Shown here piece by piece: positions 1-9,148 of a DNA stretch of 64,000 bases (its first letter is position 1; each line of letters begins with the position of its first letter). The DNA is taken from the NCBI GenBank assembly GCA_910577335.1, contig CAJTMJ010000016.1, forward strand, positions 16,099-80,098, written 5' to 3'. The DNA comes from an uncultured Duncaniella sp. (GTDB lineage: Bacteria; Bacteroidota; Bacteroidia; Bacteroidales; Muribaculaceae). A program made the translations under genes and the position numbers. The notes under the pieces are model-generated. The model did not search any database, had not been told where the DNA came from, and worked only from the letters and a program-made list of their open reading frames with translations.

Positions 1-2
1 TC

Positions 3-1163
3 GAGCTTATCAACGCCGACGGTGGTAAAATGCGTACTGCACTTGAAAAGGCACTTGAGATAGTTCACCAGAAAAATGTTGTGGAGTACATGAACATCCG
101 CACACTTGACGACTATATCGAATGGAACGATAAAAACCTTACAACCCCTTGGCTTGAAAACCGTTACGGTACAGCAACACTTGAGAAGTTCAAGACAATG
201 TACTATCTTCTCGATGTAGCTCCTGTGGGTCAGTATCAGAATCCTGAGGTACCTCGTCCAACCGACCCCGCCCTTACTCCGCTGTCAGAATGGATGCGTG
301 AGTATCAGATAGCTCTTGGTCAGTGGATGGACAACCCTGCTCAGCTCACACCTGAGGTTGAGAAGTCGTTCATGGAAGCTGCTACTTACAACATGGATGA
401 ATATGTACGTCCGCGTGGCGGTTGGAAGACTGTCAACCAGCTCTTCGCCCGTCGTACAAAACCGGGTTACCGTCCTATCGCCGCTATTGACGACTCGCGT
501 GTCATAGTATCTCCGGCTGAAAGCACATTTGCAGGTCAGTGGGAAGTAAACTCCAACACAGCCGTTAATATCAAGGGTCTTTACTGGCAGATTCAGGAAT
601 TGCTTGAAGGCAGCCAGTACAAGGATTGCTTCAAGGGTGGTCAGTGGACTCACTCATTCCTTAACACTTACGACTATCACCGTCAGCACGCTCCTGTGGC
701 AGGTACTGTGGTAGAATCAAGAGTTATTCAGGGTGCCGTATACGTACAGATGGTGCTTAAACCTGTAGAGGGTCAGAAAGATCTTCAGACAATCGTAGGC
801 AACACTGTGGCTGTTAATCCTGACACCGCCAACAAGGACTTCAAGATCGATGCTCCTGACTCGGCAGGTTATGAATTTATGCAGACCCGTGGTGTGATCA
901 TCATTGATAGCCCGATCGGTCTTGTGGCTGTTTGTCCTATCGGTATGGGACAGGTTTCTTCTGTAATTCCTACCGCTGAGGTTGGTAGAACACTTTACAA
1001 GGGTGAGGAAATCAGCTACTTCCAGTTTGGCGGTTCTGACTGCTGTATGGCATTCCAGGAAAAGAGCAATGTAAGCTTCACTGCTCAGCCCGGCGTACAC
1101 TACAAGGTCGGCACTCGTATCGCTCAGGCGTTTCCTGTGATTGACCCATATAAGAAATTCTAA
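3..1163 (+). CDS. Phosphatidylserine-decarboxylase-like pyruvoyl decarboxylase (5' partial)
   Basis: The reading frame is open to the window edge and codes sensibly before the first ATG at 30, so the true start is probably outside. The N-terminal ~110 residues resemble the PSDC domain (PF12588) found in front of PSD domains in soluble fungal PSD-like enzymes, including tryptophan decarboxylase PsiD. The C-terminal part is a PSD catalytic domain. The self-cleavage motif, normally LGST, reads FGGSD here; the Ser at 1035-1037 would become the pyruvoyl group. There is no membrane anchor, and at >377 residues it is longer than the short Bacteroidota Psd enzymes. It is followed by an amino-acid antiporter, so a soluble amino-acid or related substrate is more likely than phosphatidylserine. 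Family membership is firm; the substrate is inferred. Confidence 0.85.
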   Translation, partial: ELINADGGKMRTALEKALEIVHQKNVVEYMNIRTLDDYIEWNDKNLTTPWLENRYGTATLEKFKTMYYLLDVAPVGQYQNPEVPRPTDPALTPLSEWMREYQIALGQWMDNPAQLTPEVEKSFMEAATYNMDEYVRPRGGWKTVNQLFARRTKPGYRPIAAIDDSRVIVSPAESTFAGQWEVNSNTAVNIKGLYWQIQELLEGSQYKDCFKGGQWTHSFLNTYDYHRQHAPVAGTVVESRVIQGAVYVQMVLKPVEGQKDLQTIVGNTVAVNPDTANKDFKIDAPDSAGYEFMQTRGVIIIDSPIGLVAVCPIGMGQVSSVIPTAEVGRTLYKGEEISYFQFGGSDCCMAFQEKSNVSFTAQPGVHYKVGTRIAQAFPVIDPYKKF

Positions 1164-1252
1164 CAGATCTCCGTCAAGTATCGCCGTTTGTGCGGCGAAT
1201 GGAATGAACTCTCATCAGGTATTATGACAGGTTCATTATGACGACGAATTAT

Positions 1253-1301
1253 GATGCTGCAAAGATGGGTCATAGTCCCCGTCCTTGCGGCATCTTTTTA
1301 T
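1253..1301 (+). terminator. Intrinsic terminator after the PSD-like gene
   Basis: An imperfect stem (GATGCTGCAA pairing with TTGCGGCATC) is followed by TTTTTATTAA. It lies in the 169-nt gap before the antiporter gene, so it probably lowers rather than abolishes transporter transcription, or separates two transcripts. I saw no clear promoter in the remaining 30 nt before the next ATG. Confidence 0.6.
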
Positions 1302-1332
1302 TAATCGTATCCTATAAAAAACTATTTAATAT

Positions 1333-2943
1333 ATGGCAACATCTGATAAACCGGCTACGCCTTCTGTAACGTCTACGGGCAAAGTGCCGTCGGCAGGCGG
1401 CAAATCGGGGGGTGCGAAGAAGGCTACAGTCACGATGATTGGTATGGCAATCATGATTGTCACCACCATTCTGAGTCTTCGAGGGCTTTCATCACAAGCC
1501 GAATACGGCTACACATCCATATTCTGGTATGTCCTTTCAGCAATATTGTTCCTAATCCCGTTTTCGCTTGTCTGTGCCGAGCTTGCGTCTACCTACACTA
1601 AGAGCGGAGGTCTGTTCCGCTGGGTGTCTGAGGCGTTCGGAGCACGTTGGGGATGGGCTGCAATGTATCTTGAATGGATGACAGTGGTGATCTGGTTCCC
1701 GTCAGTATTGATGTTCGGAGCCGTGTCACTCGCATACGTTTTCTGGCCCGAGACCTTTGACACACATCTTGCGTCAAACACAATCTACACTTTGATAATA
1801 GTTCTCGCTGTATATTGGCTCAGCACATTCAACTGTTTCCGTGGTATGCGAAACGCCAATAAACTTTCAACCCTCGGCGGTCTGTTCGGTACCATTATCC
1901 CGGGTGCTATTCTTATCATTCTTGGTATAGTCTATATTTGTACAGGTGGTGAGAATTTCATACCTACCGACCGTTCATTCTGGCCCGACTTCACAAAATA
2001 CAGCACAATAGTGCTTGCCGCCTCTATCTTCCTGTTCTACGGAGGTATGGAGATGCAGGCAGTGCATGTGAACTCTATGCAGAACCCGCAGCGTGATTTC
2101 CCGCGTGCCGCATTGGTGGCTGTGGTGATTATTCTTGCAGTGTTTATCCTCGGTACTCTTGCCATCGGGTTTGTGATGCCTGAGAAGGAGATCAATCTTC
2201 TCCAAAGCTTGCTCGTGGCTTACAATAGCCTTTGGGCACATCTCGGATGTCCTTGGCTCGGTAATGTTCTCGCTCTGTTTGTGACCTTCGGTGTCATCGG
2301 TCAGGTGAGTGTGATTATAGCAGGTCCTTCCACAGGTATTCTTGCCGTTGGTAAAGCCGGTTATCTGCCGCATTCACTTCAGAAAGTAAATAAGAATGGT
2401 GTTCAGACCAATATTCTTTGGGTACAGGGTTTGATCGTGACTATCCTTGCACTTGTCCTCATTGTGCTCCCTTCTGTTCAGAGTGCCTATCAGGTGATGA
2501 GTCAGATGGCGACTGTGACCTATCTTGTGCTTGTGATCATGATTTACTGCGCTTTCTTCCGCTTGCGTCACACTGAGAGTAAAGTGAGAAGAGGTTACAG
2601 AGTGCCCGGCGGTAATTTTGGCAAATGGCTTGTGACACTTGTGGGTGTCGGTGGCGCAGTTGCCGCACTTGTTTTAAGCTTCCTTCCCCCGGGTCAGATC
2701 AACACCGGTAGCCCTGTGGTATATATCGCCATATTGCTTATAGGCTCCATCATTATCGTGGCTATTCCGTTTATCATCTACGCTAAACGTAAACCGTCAT
2801 GGCATGATGCCAATTCCGACTTCTATCCCTTCAATTGGATGATAGAAGGTCGTAAGCCTGACGAAGTTTCAAAGTGGCCCGAAAATTATGTGCCTACTCA
2901 GGATGAAATTGAAAAAGCATTCAAGGAAGAGGATCAAAGTTAA
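1333..2943 (+). CDS. APC-superfamily amino-acid antiporter, GadC-like
   Basis: A 536-residue inner-membrane protein with a Ser/Gly/Lys-rich cytoplasmic N-terminus (~35 residues) and about 12 hydrophobic segments. The first helix region (ATVTMIGMAIMIVTTILSLRG) and the ELASTYTKSGGLFRWVSEAFG segment are typical of the glutamate:GABA antiporter (GadC/YjeM) branch of the APC superfamily. Those carriers exchange an external amino acid for its decarboxylated amine. The C-terminus after ~residue 490 is a charged tail, a place where GadC carries its pH plug; whether this tail plugs is unknown. It follows the PSD-like decarboxylase and ends 19 nt before an MFS gene, so it is probably co-transcribed with the next two genes. 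The substrate is not determined. Confidence 0.82.
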   Translation: MATSDKPATPSVTSTGKVPSAGGKSGGAKKATVTMIGMAIMIVTTILSLRGLSSQAEYGYTSIFWYVLSAILFLIPFSLVCAELASTYTKSGGLFRWVSEAFGARWGWAAMYLEWMTVVIWFPSVLMFGAVSLAYVFWPETFDTHLASNTIYTLIIVLAVYWLSTFNCFRGMRNANKLSTLGGLFGTIIPGAILIILGIVYICTGGENFIPTDRSFWPDFTKYSTIVLAASIFLFYGGMEMQAVHVNSMQNPQRDFPRAALVAVVIILAVFILGTLAIGFVMPEKEINLLQSLLVAYNSLWAHLGCPWLGNVLALFVTFGVIGQVSVIIAGPSTGILAVGKAGYLPHSLQKVNKNGVQTNILWVQGLIVTILALVLIVLPSVQSAYQVMSQMATVTYLVLVIMIYCAFFRLRHTESKVRRGYRVPGGNFGKWLVTLVGVGGAVAALVLSFLPPGQINTGSPVVYIAILLIGSIIIVAIPFIIYAKRKPSWHDANSDFYPFNWMIEGRKPDEVSKWPENYVPTQDEIEKAFKEEDQS

Positions 2944-2962
2944 AATTTAATCAAAACGGAAT

Positions 2963-4291
2963 ATGAAAATTAATACCGGAAAAGGGCAAATCTCCCTTAT
3001 GACTTTGATCGCTATATGGTCAATTTCTCTGACTGTCAATCTCCCGGGACTCGCTATAACGCCGATGCTCGGAAACCTTGACAAAATATTCCCTCATACG
3101 TCAGAACTTGAGATACAGCTTCTCACGGTATTGCCTAACCTTTTCATTATTCCATTCGTACTCCTTTCCGGCAAACTTTCATTGTCGAAAAGTAAAATCA
3201 GCATTGTAGTGGTTGCCCTCGCCATTTATTTGGCGGGGGGAATCCTCTATCTTTTTGCCGATAGTATGGTACAGCTGATAATCATAAGTTGTATCCTCGG
3301 AATGGGATGTGGATTGCTGATACCGCTCGCCGCCGGATTGCTTGCCGACACGTTTGTGGGGAAGTATCGTATGCGTCAGCTTGGTATCAAGTCGGGCATA
3401 TCGAATATTGCATTGGTGGTCGCCACATTTATTGTTGGTTGGCTTAACCGTGGCAATTGGCATCTGCCGTTTCTCGTCTATCTTATCCCGGCGATTCCAC
3501 TCGTTCTGTCGGTATTCTTAAGGGGTATCCCTAAGGCTGACCTGAATCCGCCTGTAGTCACTCCGACACCTCGCGTGAAGGCTTCGGTAAATGTAGCTGC
3601 AATGGCTACAGTTGCAGGCACTCCCGCTCAGGCGATACATGCAGCACCGCCGGTTGCCGGTTCGGATAATTATGGCAAGATAGGGAAAGTTAAAGACGAT
3701 TTTATTATCTCAAGACTATGGTCCCTGATAGCTGTCTATTTTTTTGTGTGCTACGCCACAGTGATAGTAAGTTATTACTCTCCGTTCCTGATGCAGAGTG
3801 AAGGGATGAGTGATTCCGAAGTGGGTACAATAACAGCTATTTTCTTCCTTGCTGTCTTCCTTCCGGGATTTATCCTCCCGTTTATCGTAAAGCTCTTTAA
3901 GCAAGGCACATTGATAGTATCCTCCTTGGTAATGAGCGTGGGTATTATTCTGATGGTTCTTGGGAAACATTTCGGCATAATGTGCGTGGCATCTGTACTG
4001 GTAGGTTTCGGATATGGCGTGTTCCAGCCCCTTATCTATGATAAGGCGACTCAGATAGTGACCGTCCCGGCTAAAGCCACACTGGCTCTTGCATTTGTCC
4101 TTGCGGCAAATTACATCTCCATAAGTGCCACCCCTTTCATAGTCGATTTCTTCAGGTCGATATTTGACCCTCACCATCTTGTCAATAGTTTCCCATTCAT
4201 ACTCAACTCGATCCTGCTTGTCATTTTCACTGTTGTAGTATTGATATTTCGTAAATCATTTGTGTTCCGTATAGACACATCATATTACTAA
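2963..4291 (+). CDS. Major facilitator superfamily transporter
   Basis: A 442-residue protein with about 12 transmembrane segments in two halves of six, joined by a long polar, Pro/Ala-rich cytoplasmic loop at ~residues 190-250. The first half has the usual N-terminal half layout with a glycine-rich GMGCGLLIPLAAGLLAD stretch. It belongs to the sugar/drug-type MFS permeases, and I cannot name a substrate. It sits 19 nt after the antiporter and 19 nt before the porin gene, so one transcript is likely. The context suggests transport of the substrate or product of the PSD-like decarboxylase across the inner membrane. Confidence 0.85.
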   Translation: MKINTGKGQISLMTLIAIWSISLTVNLPGLAITPMLGNLDKIFPHTSELEIQLLTVLPNLFIIPFVLLSGKLSLSKSKISIVVVALAIYLAGGILYLFADSMVQLIIISCILGMGCGLLIPLAAGLLADTFVGKYRMRQLGIKSGISNIALVVATFIVGWLNRGNWHLPFLVYLIPAIPLVLSVFLRGIPKADLNPPVVTPTPRVKASVNVAAMATVAGTPAQAIHAAPPVAGSDNYGKIGKVKDDFIISRLWSLIAVYFFVCYATVIVSYYSPFLMQSEGMSDSEVGTITAIFFLAVFLPGFILPFIVKLFKQGTLIVSSLVMSVGIILMVLGKHFGIMCVASVLVGFGYGVFQPLIYDKATQIVTVPAKATLALAFVLAANYISISATPFIVDFFRSIFDPHHLVNSFPFILNSILLVIFTVVVLIFRKSFVFRIDTSYY

Positions 4292-4310
4292 TCGCATAAA
4301 AAATCCATAT

Positions 4311-5615
4311 ATGATTTCGTTTTTACGTGTAGGTGCGCTTGTCCTGACATTGTGCGCATCTCAGATCATAATGGCTCAGGGACATCCTGCCCGAAAGGAT
4401 AATACCGGCGTGACAGTGTTGAATCACATTGCGGGAGAAAACCCCGACACAGCCGAGATCCATAAAAAGTTTGTGGAGAATGCCCCTGCTGTCTATAATA
4501 TACCCGGCGCTCCGAGGTTTGCCATTATCGGTAAGGAGCGTAAGTTTTATCTTGGTATAGGCGGGACGCTTAAAGCAACAGTGTCGTATGATTGGGGCGA
4601 CCCTATTGATAATGCTTTTGACTTTACAACTTCTGCCATCCCTATGAATCCCCGCAAGGGCGATGACGGGCTTGTGCAGTTTAGCGCTGCAACCAGCGGT
4701 ATGTTTATCAACTTTGTGGCATTGCCCGGAAATGAAAATCAGGTCGGGGCATATATTAATTTCAACCTCACCGGTGGAAACGATTATGGCTTTGACTTGC
4801 AGTATGCCTACTTGAAGTACAGAGGTATCACAGCCGGTTATAATTATAGTCTGTTCTCTGATATGGCGGCTGCCCCTCCAAGCATCGATAACGAAGGTCC
4901 GTGTGGTTTCACAGCCATACCCAATGGTGTGCTGGATTACACTTTGGATATAAATTCTCATTGGAAAGTGGCTGCCGGACTCGAATTGCCTATGGTTTCG
5001 GCTACTACAAGCGATAAGAATTATATCGTTAACCAACGTGTCCCTGATATCCCTGCATACGTTCAGTATTCATGGGGTGGAGGTAGCAGCTGGTTGAGAT
5101 TCTCGGCTATACTCCGTAACATGCTTTATAGAGATGTCCCGGCTGACCGTAACAGAGATATGATAGGGTGGGGTATTAAAATGAGCGGAAGCGCTACATT
5201 ATGCCCTGTGGTCACTACCTACTGGCAAGCAGCCTACGGCAAAGGTATCACAAGCTATTTCCAAGACCTGTACGAAGGCGGACTTGACATGGTTCCTGAT
5301 GCAGAGGATAATGGTAAATTGACAACGGTCAAGGCTTGGGGCGGATATGCAGGTATCCAATACAATATTTCACCGACCGTTTTTATCACTACCACCTATA
5401 GCCATTTGCGTAACTATGCTCCGAATTACACCCAAGGCACCACACCATGGGGTGAGCAATACAAATATGCGCAATATGCGCTTGCCAATGTGATGTGGAC
5501 TATCAAGCCCGGCATACAGTGCGGTCTTGAATACATATATGGCAGGAGAGTGGATATGTCAGGTGTATCTCACCACGACAATCGTCTGCAGACCATGCTT
5601 TGTTTAAGCTTCTAA
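4311..5615 (+). CDS. DcaP-like outer-membrane porin
   Basis: A 434-residue protein with a signal peptide (hydrophobic residues ~5-20, cleavage near MAQG). The rest alternates short aromatic-rich beta strands and ends in a terminal Phe (LQTMLCLSF), the C-terminal signature of outer-membrane barrels. The region around SGMFINF, the YAYLKYRG segment and the YNYSLFSDMAAAPPSID loop matches the DcaP-like porin family. DcaP porins pass small carboxylic acids in other bacteria. It is the last gene of the run and is followed by a terminator. Its presence means the cluster provides both outer- and inner-membrane passage for a small solute. Confidence 0.75.
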   Translation: MISFLRVGALVLTLCASQIIMAQGHPARKDNTGVTVLNHIAGENPDTAEIHKKFVENAPAVYNIPGAPRFAIIGKERKFYLGIGGTLKATVSYDWGDPIDNAFDFTTSAIPMNPRKGDDGLVQFSAATSGMFINFVALPGNENQVGAYINFNLTGGNDYGFDLQYAYLKYRGITAGYNYSLFSDMAAAPPSIDNEGPCGFTAIPNGVLDYTLDINSHWKVAAGLELPMVSATTSDKNYIVNQRVPDIPAYVQYSWGGGSSWLRFSAILRNMLYRDVPADRNRDMIGWGIKMSGSATLCPVVTTYWQAAYGKGITSYFQDLYEGGLDMVPDAEDNGKLTTVKAWGGYAGIQYNISPTVFITTTYSHLRNYAPNYTQGTTPWGEQYKYAQYALANVMWTIKPGIQCGLEYIYGRRVDMSGVSHHDNRLQTMLCLSF

Positions 5616-5630
5616 AGATTTTAGTATAAG

Positions 5631-5674
5631 AAAGGTCGGGAGTGCAAATTTTGCGCCCCAGACCTTTTTATTTA
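5631..5674. terminator. Terminator between the porin and Fe-ADH genes
   Basis: The arms AAAGGTC and GACCTTT enclose a GC-rich inner stem and are followed by TTTTTATTT on the + strand. The - strand also has a short T-rich tail, so it may serve both convergent genes. A separate perfect 16-nt palindrome (ACTTCTTATAAGAAGT) lies at 5684-5699. Confidence 0.75.
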
Positions 5675-5712
5675 ACTGACTTGACTTCTTATAAGAAGTT
5701 CATACGTATTTC

Positions 5713-6891
5713 TTACAGAGCAAGACGATAGATTTCAGCTGTCTCCGCTGATGTTAGCGGATAGTAACCTCCTATGCGTGCGCCTTTGTTCTCATGCAGT
5801 TTTGCCACGAGTAAGTCTATGTCCGGATCAGGCACACCCAACTGCTCAAATGTCACAGGCAGACCTATGGAGCTGAAGAAATTCCGTAAGCGACCTATTC
5901 CTTGGAGTGCGGCTTCCCGGTCGTTGACCGTATCGATACCGAATACACGTCTGCCGAACTGAGCTATCTTTGCCGGGCAATGTTCTGCCATATAAGTCAT
6001 CCATGCCGGTGTGATTACGGCAAGTCCTGCGCCATGGGTTACACCGTAGACTGCGCTCACTTCATGCTCCATGAAGTGCGATACCCAATCCTCTGCACGT
6101 CCGGTGCCACAAAGCCCGTTGTGGGCAAGTGTTCCGCTCCAGAGTATGTTGGCTCTCGCATCGTAATCGGTAGGATTGGCAATCACCTTGGGCGCTTCCT
6201 CAATAATAGCTTTCAGAAGACCTTCGGCAAGGCGGTCGGTGACTTCGACATTTTCTGTCTGAGAGAAATAACGCTCAAAAATGTGCGCCATCATATCTGC
6301 TATACCGCTGGCTGTCTGATAGGGTGGGAGGGTGAAAGTAATCTCGGGATTCAAACAAGCGAATTTCGGGCGCAGTGCTGATTCGGTGCGTAGCGACAGT
6401 TTGTGCAACCCTTCCACTTTGGTGATCACAGAGTTTCCACTCCCTTCGCTTCCAGCCGCAGGAATGGTGAGGACAACACCTAAAGGCAATGCCTCCTTCA
6501 CAGTCTTTTTACCGCAGTAAAAATCCCAAAAATCACCATTATAAGGCACTCCACACGCTATAGCCTTGGCAGTGTCAATAGCCGAACCGCCGCCCACAGC
6601 TACCAATCCGTCAATTTTCTCTGCCCGTGCCATTCCGATACCCTCATAAACCTTTGTGTCTATAGGGTTAGGCTGCACTCCACCGAATTCAACTGTCTTT
6701 ATGCCGGCTGATTTCAGAGAATCTTTCACACGTTCTATGAGTCCGCTTCTCACTGCTGACCCCATGCCGTAGACTATCATGACCCGATGTGCGCCCATTG
6801 CTTTGGTGAGTTCACCCACCTGCTCTTCGGCACCTCGTCCGAATACATAGTGTGTCGGACTGTAAAAACTGAAATTATTCATAAATCGCAT
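5713..6891 (-). CDS. Iron-containing alcohol dehydrogenase (butanol-dehydrogenase type)
   Basis: A 392-residue, cytosolic group III alcohol dehydrogenase. The N-terminal Rossmann-like domain carries the GGGSAIDTAKAIA nucleotide-binding motif. The C-terminal helical domain holds the metal ligands in the GIADMMAHIFERYF segment (Asp and His) and in the HGAGLAVITPAW segment (His). The start YSPTHYVFGRGAEEQVG is typical of NAD(P)H-dependent YqhD/BdhA-like aldehyde reductases. Translation may begin at the first Met or at Met4 (MNNFSF); both have an A/T-rich upstream region and no Shine-Dalgarno, as is usual in Bacteroidota. The aldehyde substrate is not evident. It lies downstream of mutAB but behind a terminator, so it is probably an independent unit. 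Confidence 0.92.
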   Translation of the reverse strand: MRFMNNFSFYSPTHYVFGRGAEEQVGELTKAMGAHRVMIVYGMGSAVRSGLIERVKDSLKSAGIKTVEFGGVQPNPIDTKVYEGIGMARAEKIDGLVAVGGGSAIDTAKAIACGVPYNGDFWDFYCGKKTVKEALPLGVVLTIPAAGSEGSGNSVITKVEGLHKLSLRTESALRPKFACLNPEITFTLPPYQTASGIADMMAHIFERYFSQTENVEVTDRLAEGLLKAIIEEAPKVIANPTDYDARANILWSGTLAHNGLCGTGRAEDWVSHFMEHEVSAVYGVTHGAGLAVITPAWMTYMAEHCPAKIAQFGRRVFGIDTVNDREAALQGIGRLRNFFSSIGLPVTFEQLGVPDPDIDLLVAKLHENKGARIGGYYPLTSAETAEIYRLAL

Positions 6892-6892
6892 T

Positions 6893-6953
6893 AAAAATAA
6901 AGGTTTAGATAACCCTTTGGGCGGTTAACACCCGAAGCAATTATCTAAACCTT
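6893..6953 (-). terminator. Terminator after mutB
   Basis: A perfect 13-bp stem (AAGGTTTAGATAA at 6900-6912 with its complement at 6941-6953) has a further inner hairpin. On the - strand it is followed by TTATTTTTA. It lies 36 nt after the mutB stop codon. Confidence 0.85.
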
Positions 6954-6988
6954 GAATTTGTCAATCTCTAAATTCTAACTATCCGAGA

Positions 6989-9124
6989 TTATTCCTCTCC
7001 GTTAAGAAGTTCGAGCATCTTGATAGCTGATACAGGGATGCGTGTGCCGGGACCGAAGATAGCGGCAACGCCAGCCTTGTAAAGGAAGTCATAGTCCTGA
7101 GCGGGGATCACACCGCCGGCTGTAACCATGATGTCATCTCTGCCGAGTTTCTTAAGTTCCTCGATAACCTGAGGTATGAGGGTCTTGTGACCGGCAGCGA
7201 GTGAAGATACACCGAGGATATGAACGTCGTTTTCAACTGCCTGACGGGCTGCTTCAGCCGGAGTCTGGAAGAGCGGACCCATATCCACGTCAAAACCGCA
7301 GTCGGCATAACCGGTAGCAACCACTTTGGCACCACGGTCGTGACCGTCCTGTCCCATCTTGGCAATCATGATACGGGGTTGACGACCTTCGCGTTTAGCG
7401 AATTCTTCACACATCTGCTGAGCCTTTACAAAGTCAGGATCTTGCTTGGTTTCTGATGAGTACACGCCTGAAATAGTTCTGATTACTGCTTTATATCTGC
7501 CAACGACTTCTTCGCAGGCATCTGAAATTTCACCGAGTGTCGCACGGAGACCTGCAGCCTTGACAGCGAGGTCGAGAAGATTGCCCTTCTTGGTGCGTAC
7601 ACATTCGGTAATGTCGGCAAGTGCTTTCTTGACTGCTTCCTCGTCACGATGAGCCTTCAGGTCAACAAGACGGGCTACTTGGTCCTTACGTACCTCGGTG
7701 TTGTCGATTTCGAGGATGTCGATAGGATCTTCGTGGTCAAGACGATACTTGTTGATACCTACGATAGTCTGACGGCCTGAGTCGATACGAGCCTGAGTAC
7801 GTGCTGAAGCCTCTTCGATACGCATCTTCGGAAGACCTGATTCGATAGCCTTAGCCATACCGCCGAGTTTCTCGATTTCCTGAATGTGTTCCCATGCGCG
7901 GTGTGCTATCTCGTTGGTGAGAGCTTCCACGTAGTAAGAACCGCCCCACGGGTCAACCTGCTTGGTGACCATGGTTTCTTCCTGAATGTATATCTGAGTG
8001 TTACGTGCGATACGTGCTGAGAAGTCGGTCGGAAGTGCGATAGCCTCGTCGAGTGCGTTGGTGTGGAGCGACTGAGTGTGACCCAATGCTGCACCCATAG
8101 CCTCGATACAAGTACGTCCTACGTTGTTGAACGGATCCTGCTCGGTAAGTGACCATCCTGAGGTCTGTGAGTGTGTACGGAGCGCAAGTGATTTCGGGTT
8201 CTTCGGGTTGAACTGTTTTACAATCTTCGCCCAAAGCAGACGAGCCGCACGCATCTTGGCTACTTCCATGAAGTAGTTCATACCGATAGCCCAGAAGAAT
8301 GAGAGACGGGGTGCGAATGCGTCAATGTCGATACCTGCGTTGATACCTGCGCGGAGATATTCAAGACCGTCGGCAAGAGTGTATGCAAGTTCTATATCAC
8401 AGGTTGCACCTGCTTCCTGCATGTGGTAACCTGAGATTGATATAGAGTTGAACTTAGGCATGTTCTGCGAAGTGTACTCGAAGATATCAGCGATGATTCG
8501 CATAGAGAATTCCGGCGGGTAAATGTATGTGTTACGCACCATGAATTCCTTGAGGATGTCGTTCTGGATAGTACCAGCCATCTCTTCAAGCTTGGCGCCC
8601 TGTTCAAGACCTGCATTGATGTAGAATGCGAGTACCGGAAGAACGGCACCGTTCATAGTCATTGACACAGACATCTTGTTTAAAGGTATACCTTCGAAAA
8701 GCACCTTCATGTCTTCAAGCGAGCAGATAGATACACCAGCCTTACCTACGTCACCAACCACACGTTCATGGTCAGCGTCATATCCACGGTGTGTGGCAAG
8801 GTCAAATGCTACTGAAAGACCTTTCTGACCTGAAGCAAGATTACGGCGATAGAAAGCGTTTGATTCAGCTGCCGTAGAGAAACCTGCGTACTGGCGGATG
8901 GTCCAAGGACGCAAAGGATACATGGCGCTGTACGGACCGCGGAGGAATGGGGGAATACCTGAAACATAGTTCAAGTGTTCAAGTCCTTCAAGGTCCTGCT
9001 TTGTATAAATGGGCTTGACAGGGATAAGTTCAGGGGTAAGCCATTCTTCCCCTGTGGTTTCGGGGACATGGAGGTCACCGAATGCGTCTTTTACAATGTC
9101 AATATCTTTGAAATTGGGTTTCAT
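6989..9124 (-). CDS. mutB: Methylmalonyl-CoA mutase, large (catalytic) subunit
   Basis: A 711-residue adenosylcobalamin-dependent mutase that interconverts succinyl-CoA and methylmalonyl-CoA, in the propionate-forming pathway of Bacteroidales. The N-terminal TIM barrel starts after ~residue 50 and includes the YSAMYPLRPWTIRQYAGFST segment typical of the active subunit. The C-terminal B12-binding domain (~575-711) keeps the DxHxxG motif as DGHDRG, with the cobalt-ligating His at residue 595. It lies 24 nt after mutA in the same direction and forms a heterodimer with it. Length and motifs are complete. No cobalamin riboswitch is visible upstream of the pair. Confidence 0.97.
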   Translation of the reverse strand: MKPNFKDIDIVKDAFGDLHVPETTGEEWLTPELIPVKPIYTKQDLEGLEHLNYVSGIPPFLRGPYSAMYPLRPWTIRQYAGFSTAAESNAFYRRNLASGQKGLSVAFDLATHRGYDADHERVVGDVGKAGVSICSLEDMKVLFEGIPLNKMSVSMTMNGAVLPVLAFYINAGLEQGAKLEEMAGTIQNDILKEFMVRNTYIYPPEFSMRIIADIFEYTSQNMPKFNSISISGYHMQEAGATCDIELAYTLADGLEYLRAGINAGIDIDAFAPRLSFFWAIGMNYFMEVAKMRAARLLWAKIVKQFNPKNPKSLALRTHSQTSGWSLTEQDPFNNVGRTCIEAMGAALGHTQSLHTNALDEAIALPTDFSARIARNTQIYIQEETMVTKQVDPWGGSYYVEALTNEIAHRAWEHIQEIEKLGGMAKAIESGLPKMRIEEASARTQARIDSGRQTIVGINKYRLDHEDPIDILEIDNTEVRKDQVARLVDLKAHRDEEAVKKALADITECVRTKKGNLLDLAVKAAGLRATLGEISDACEEVVGRYKAVIRTISGVYSSETKQDPDFVKAQQMCEEFAKREGRQPRIMIAKMGQDGHDRGAKVVATGYADCGFDVDMGPLFQTPAEAARQAVENDVHILGVSSLAAGHKTLIPQVIEELKKLGRDDIMVTAGGVIPAQDYDFLYKAGVAAIFGPGTRIPVSAIKMLELLNGEE

Positions 9125-9148
9125 AATTATATAGGGGTTGAACGGTTC

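Noticed and set aside
4323..5036. 237-residue open frame on the - strand inside the porin gene
   Set aside because: It lies wholly within a clear coding gene, has improbable composition and no recognisable domain; it is a shadow of the other strand.
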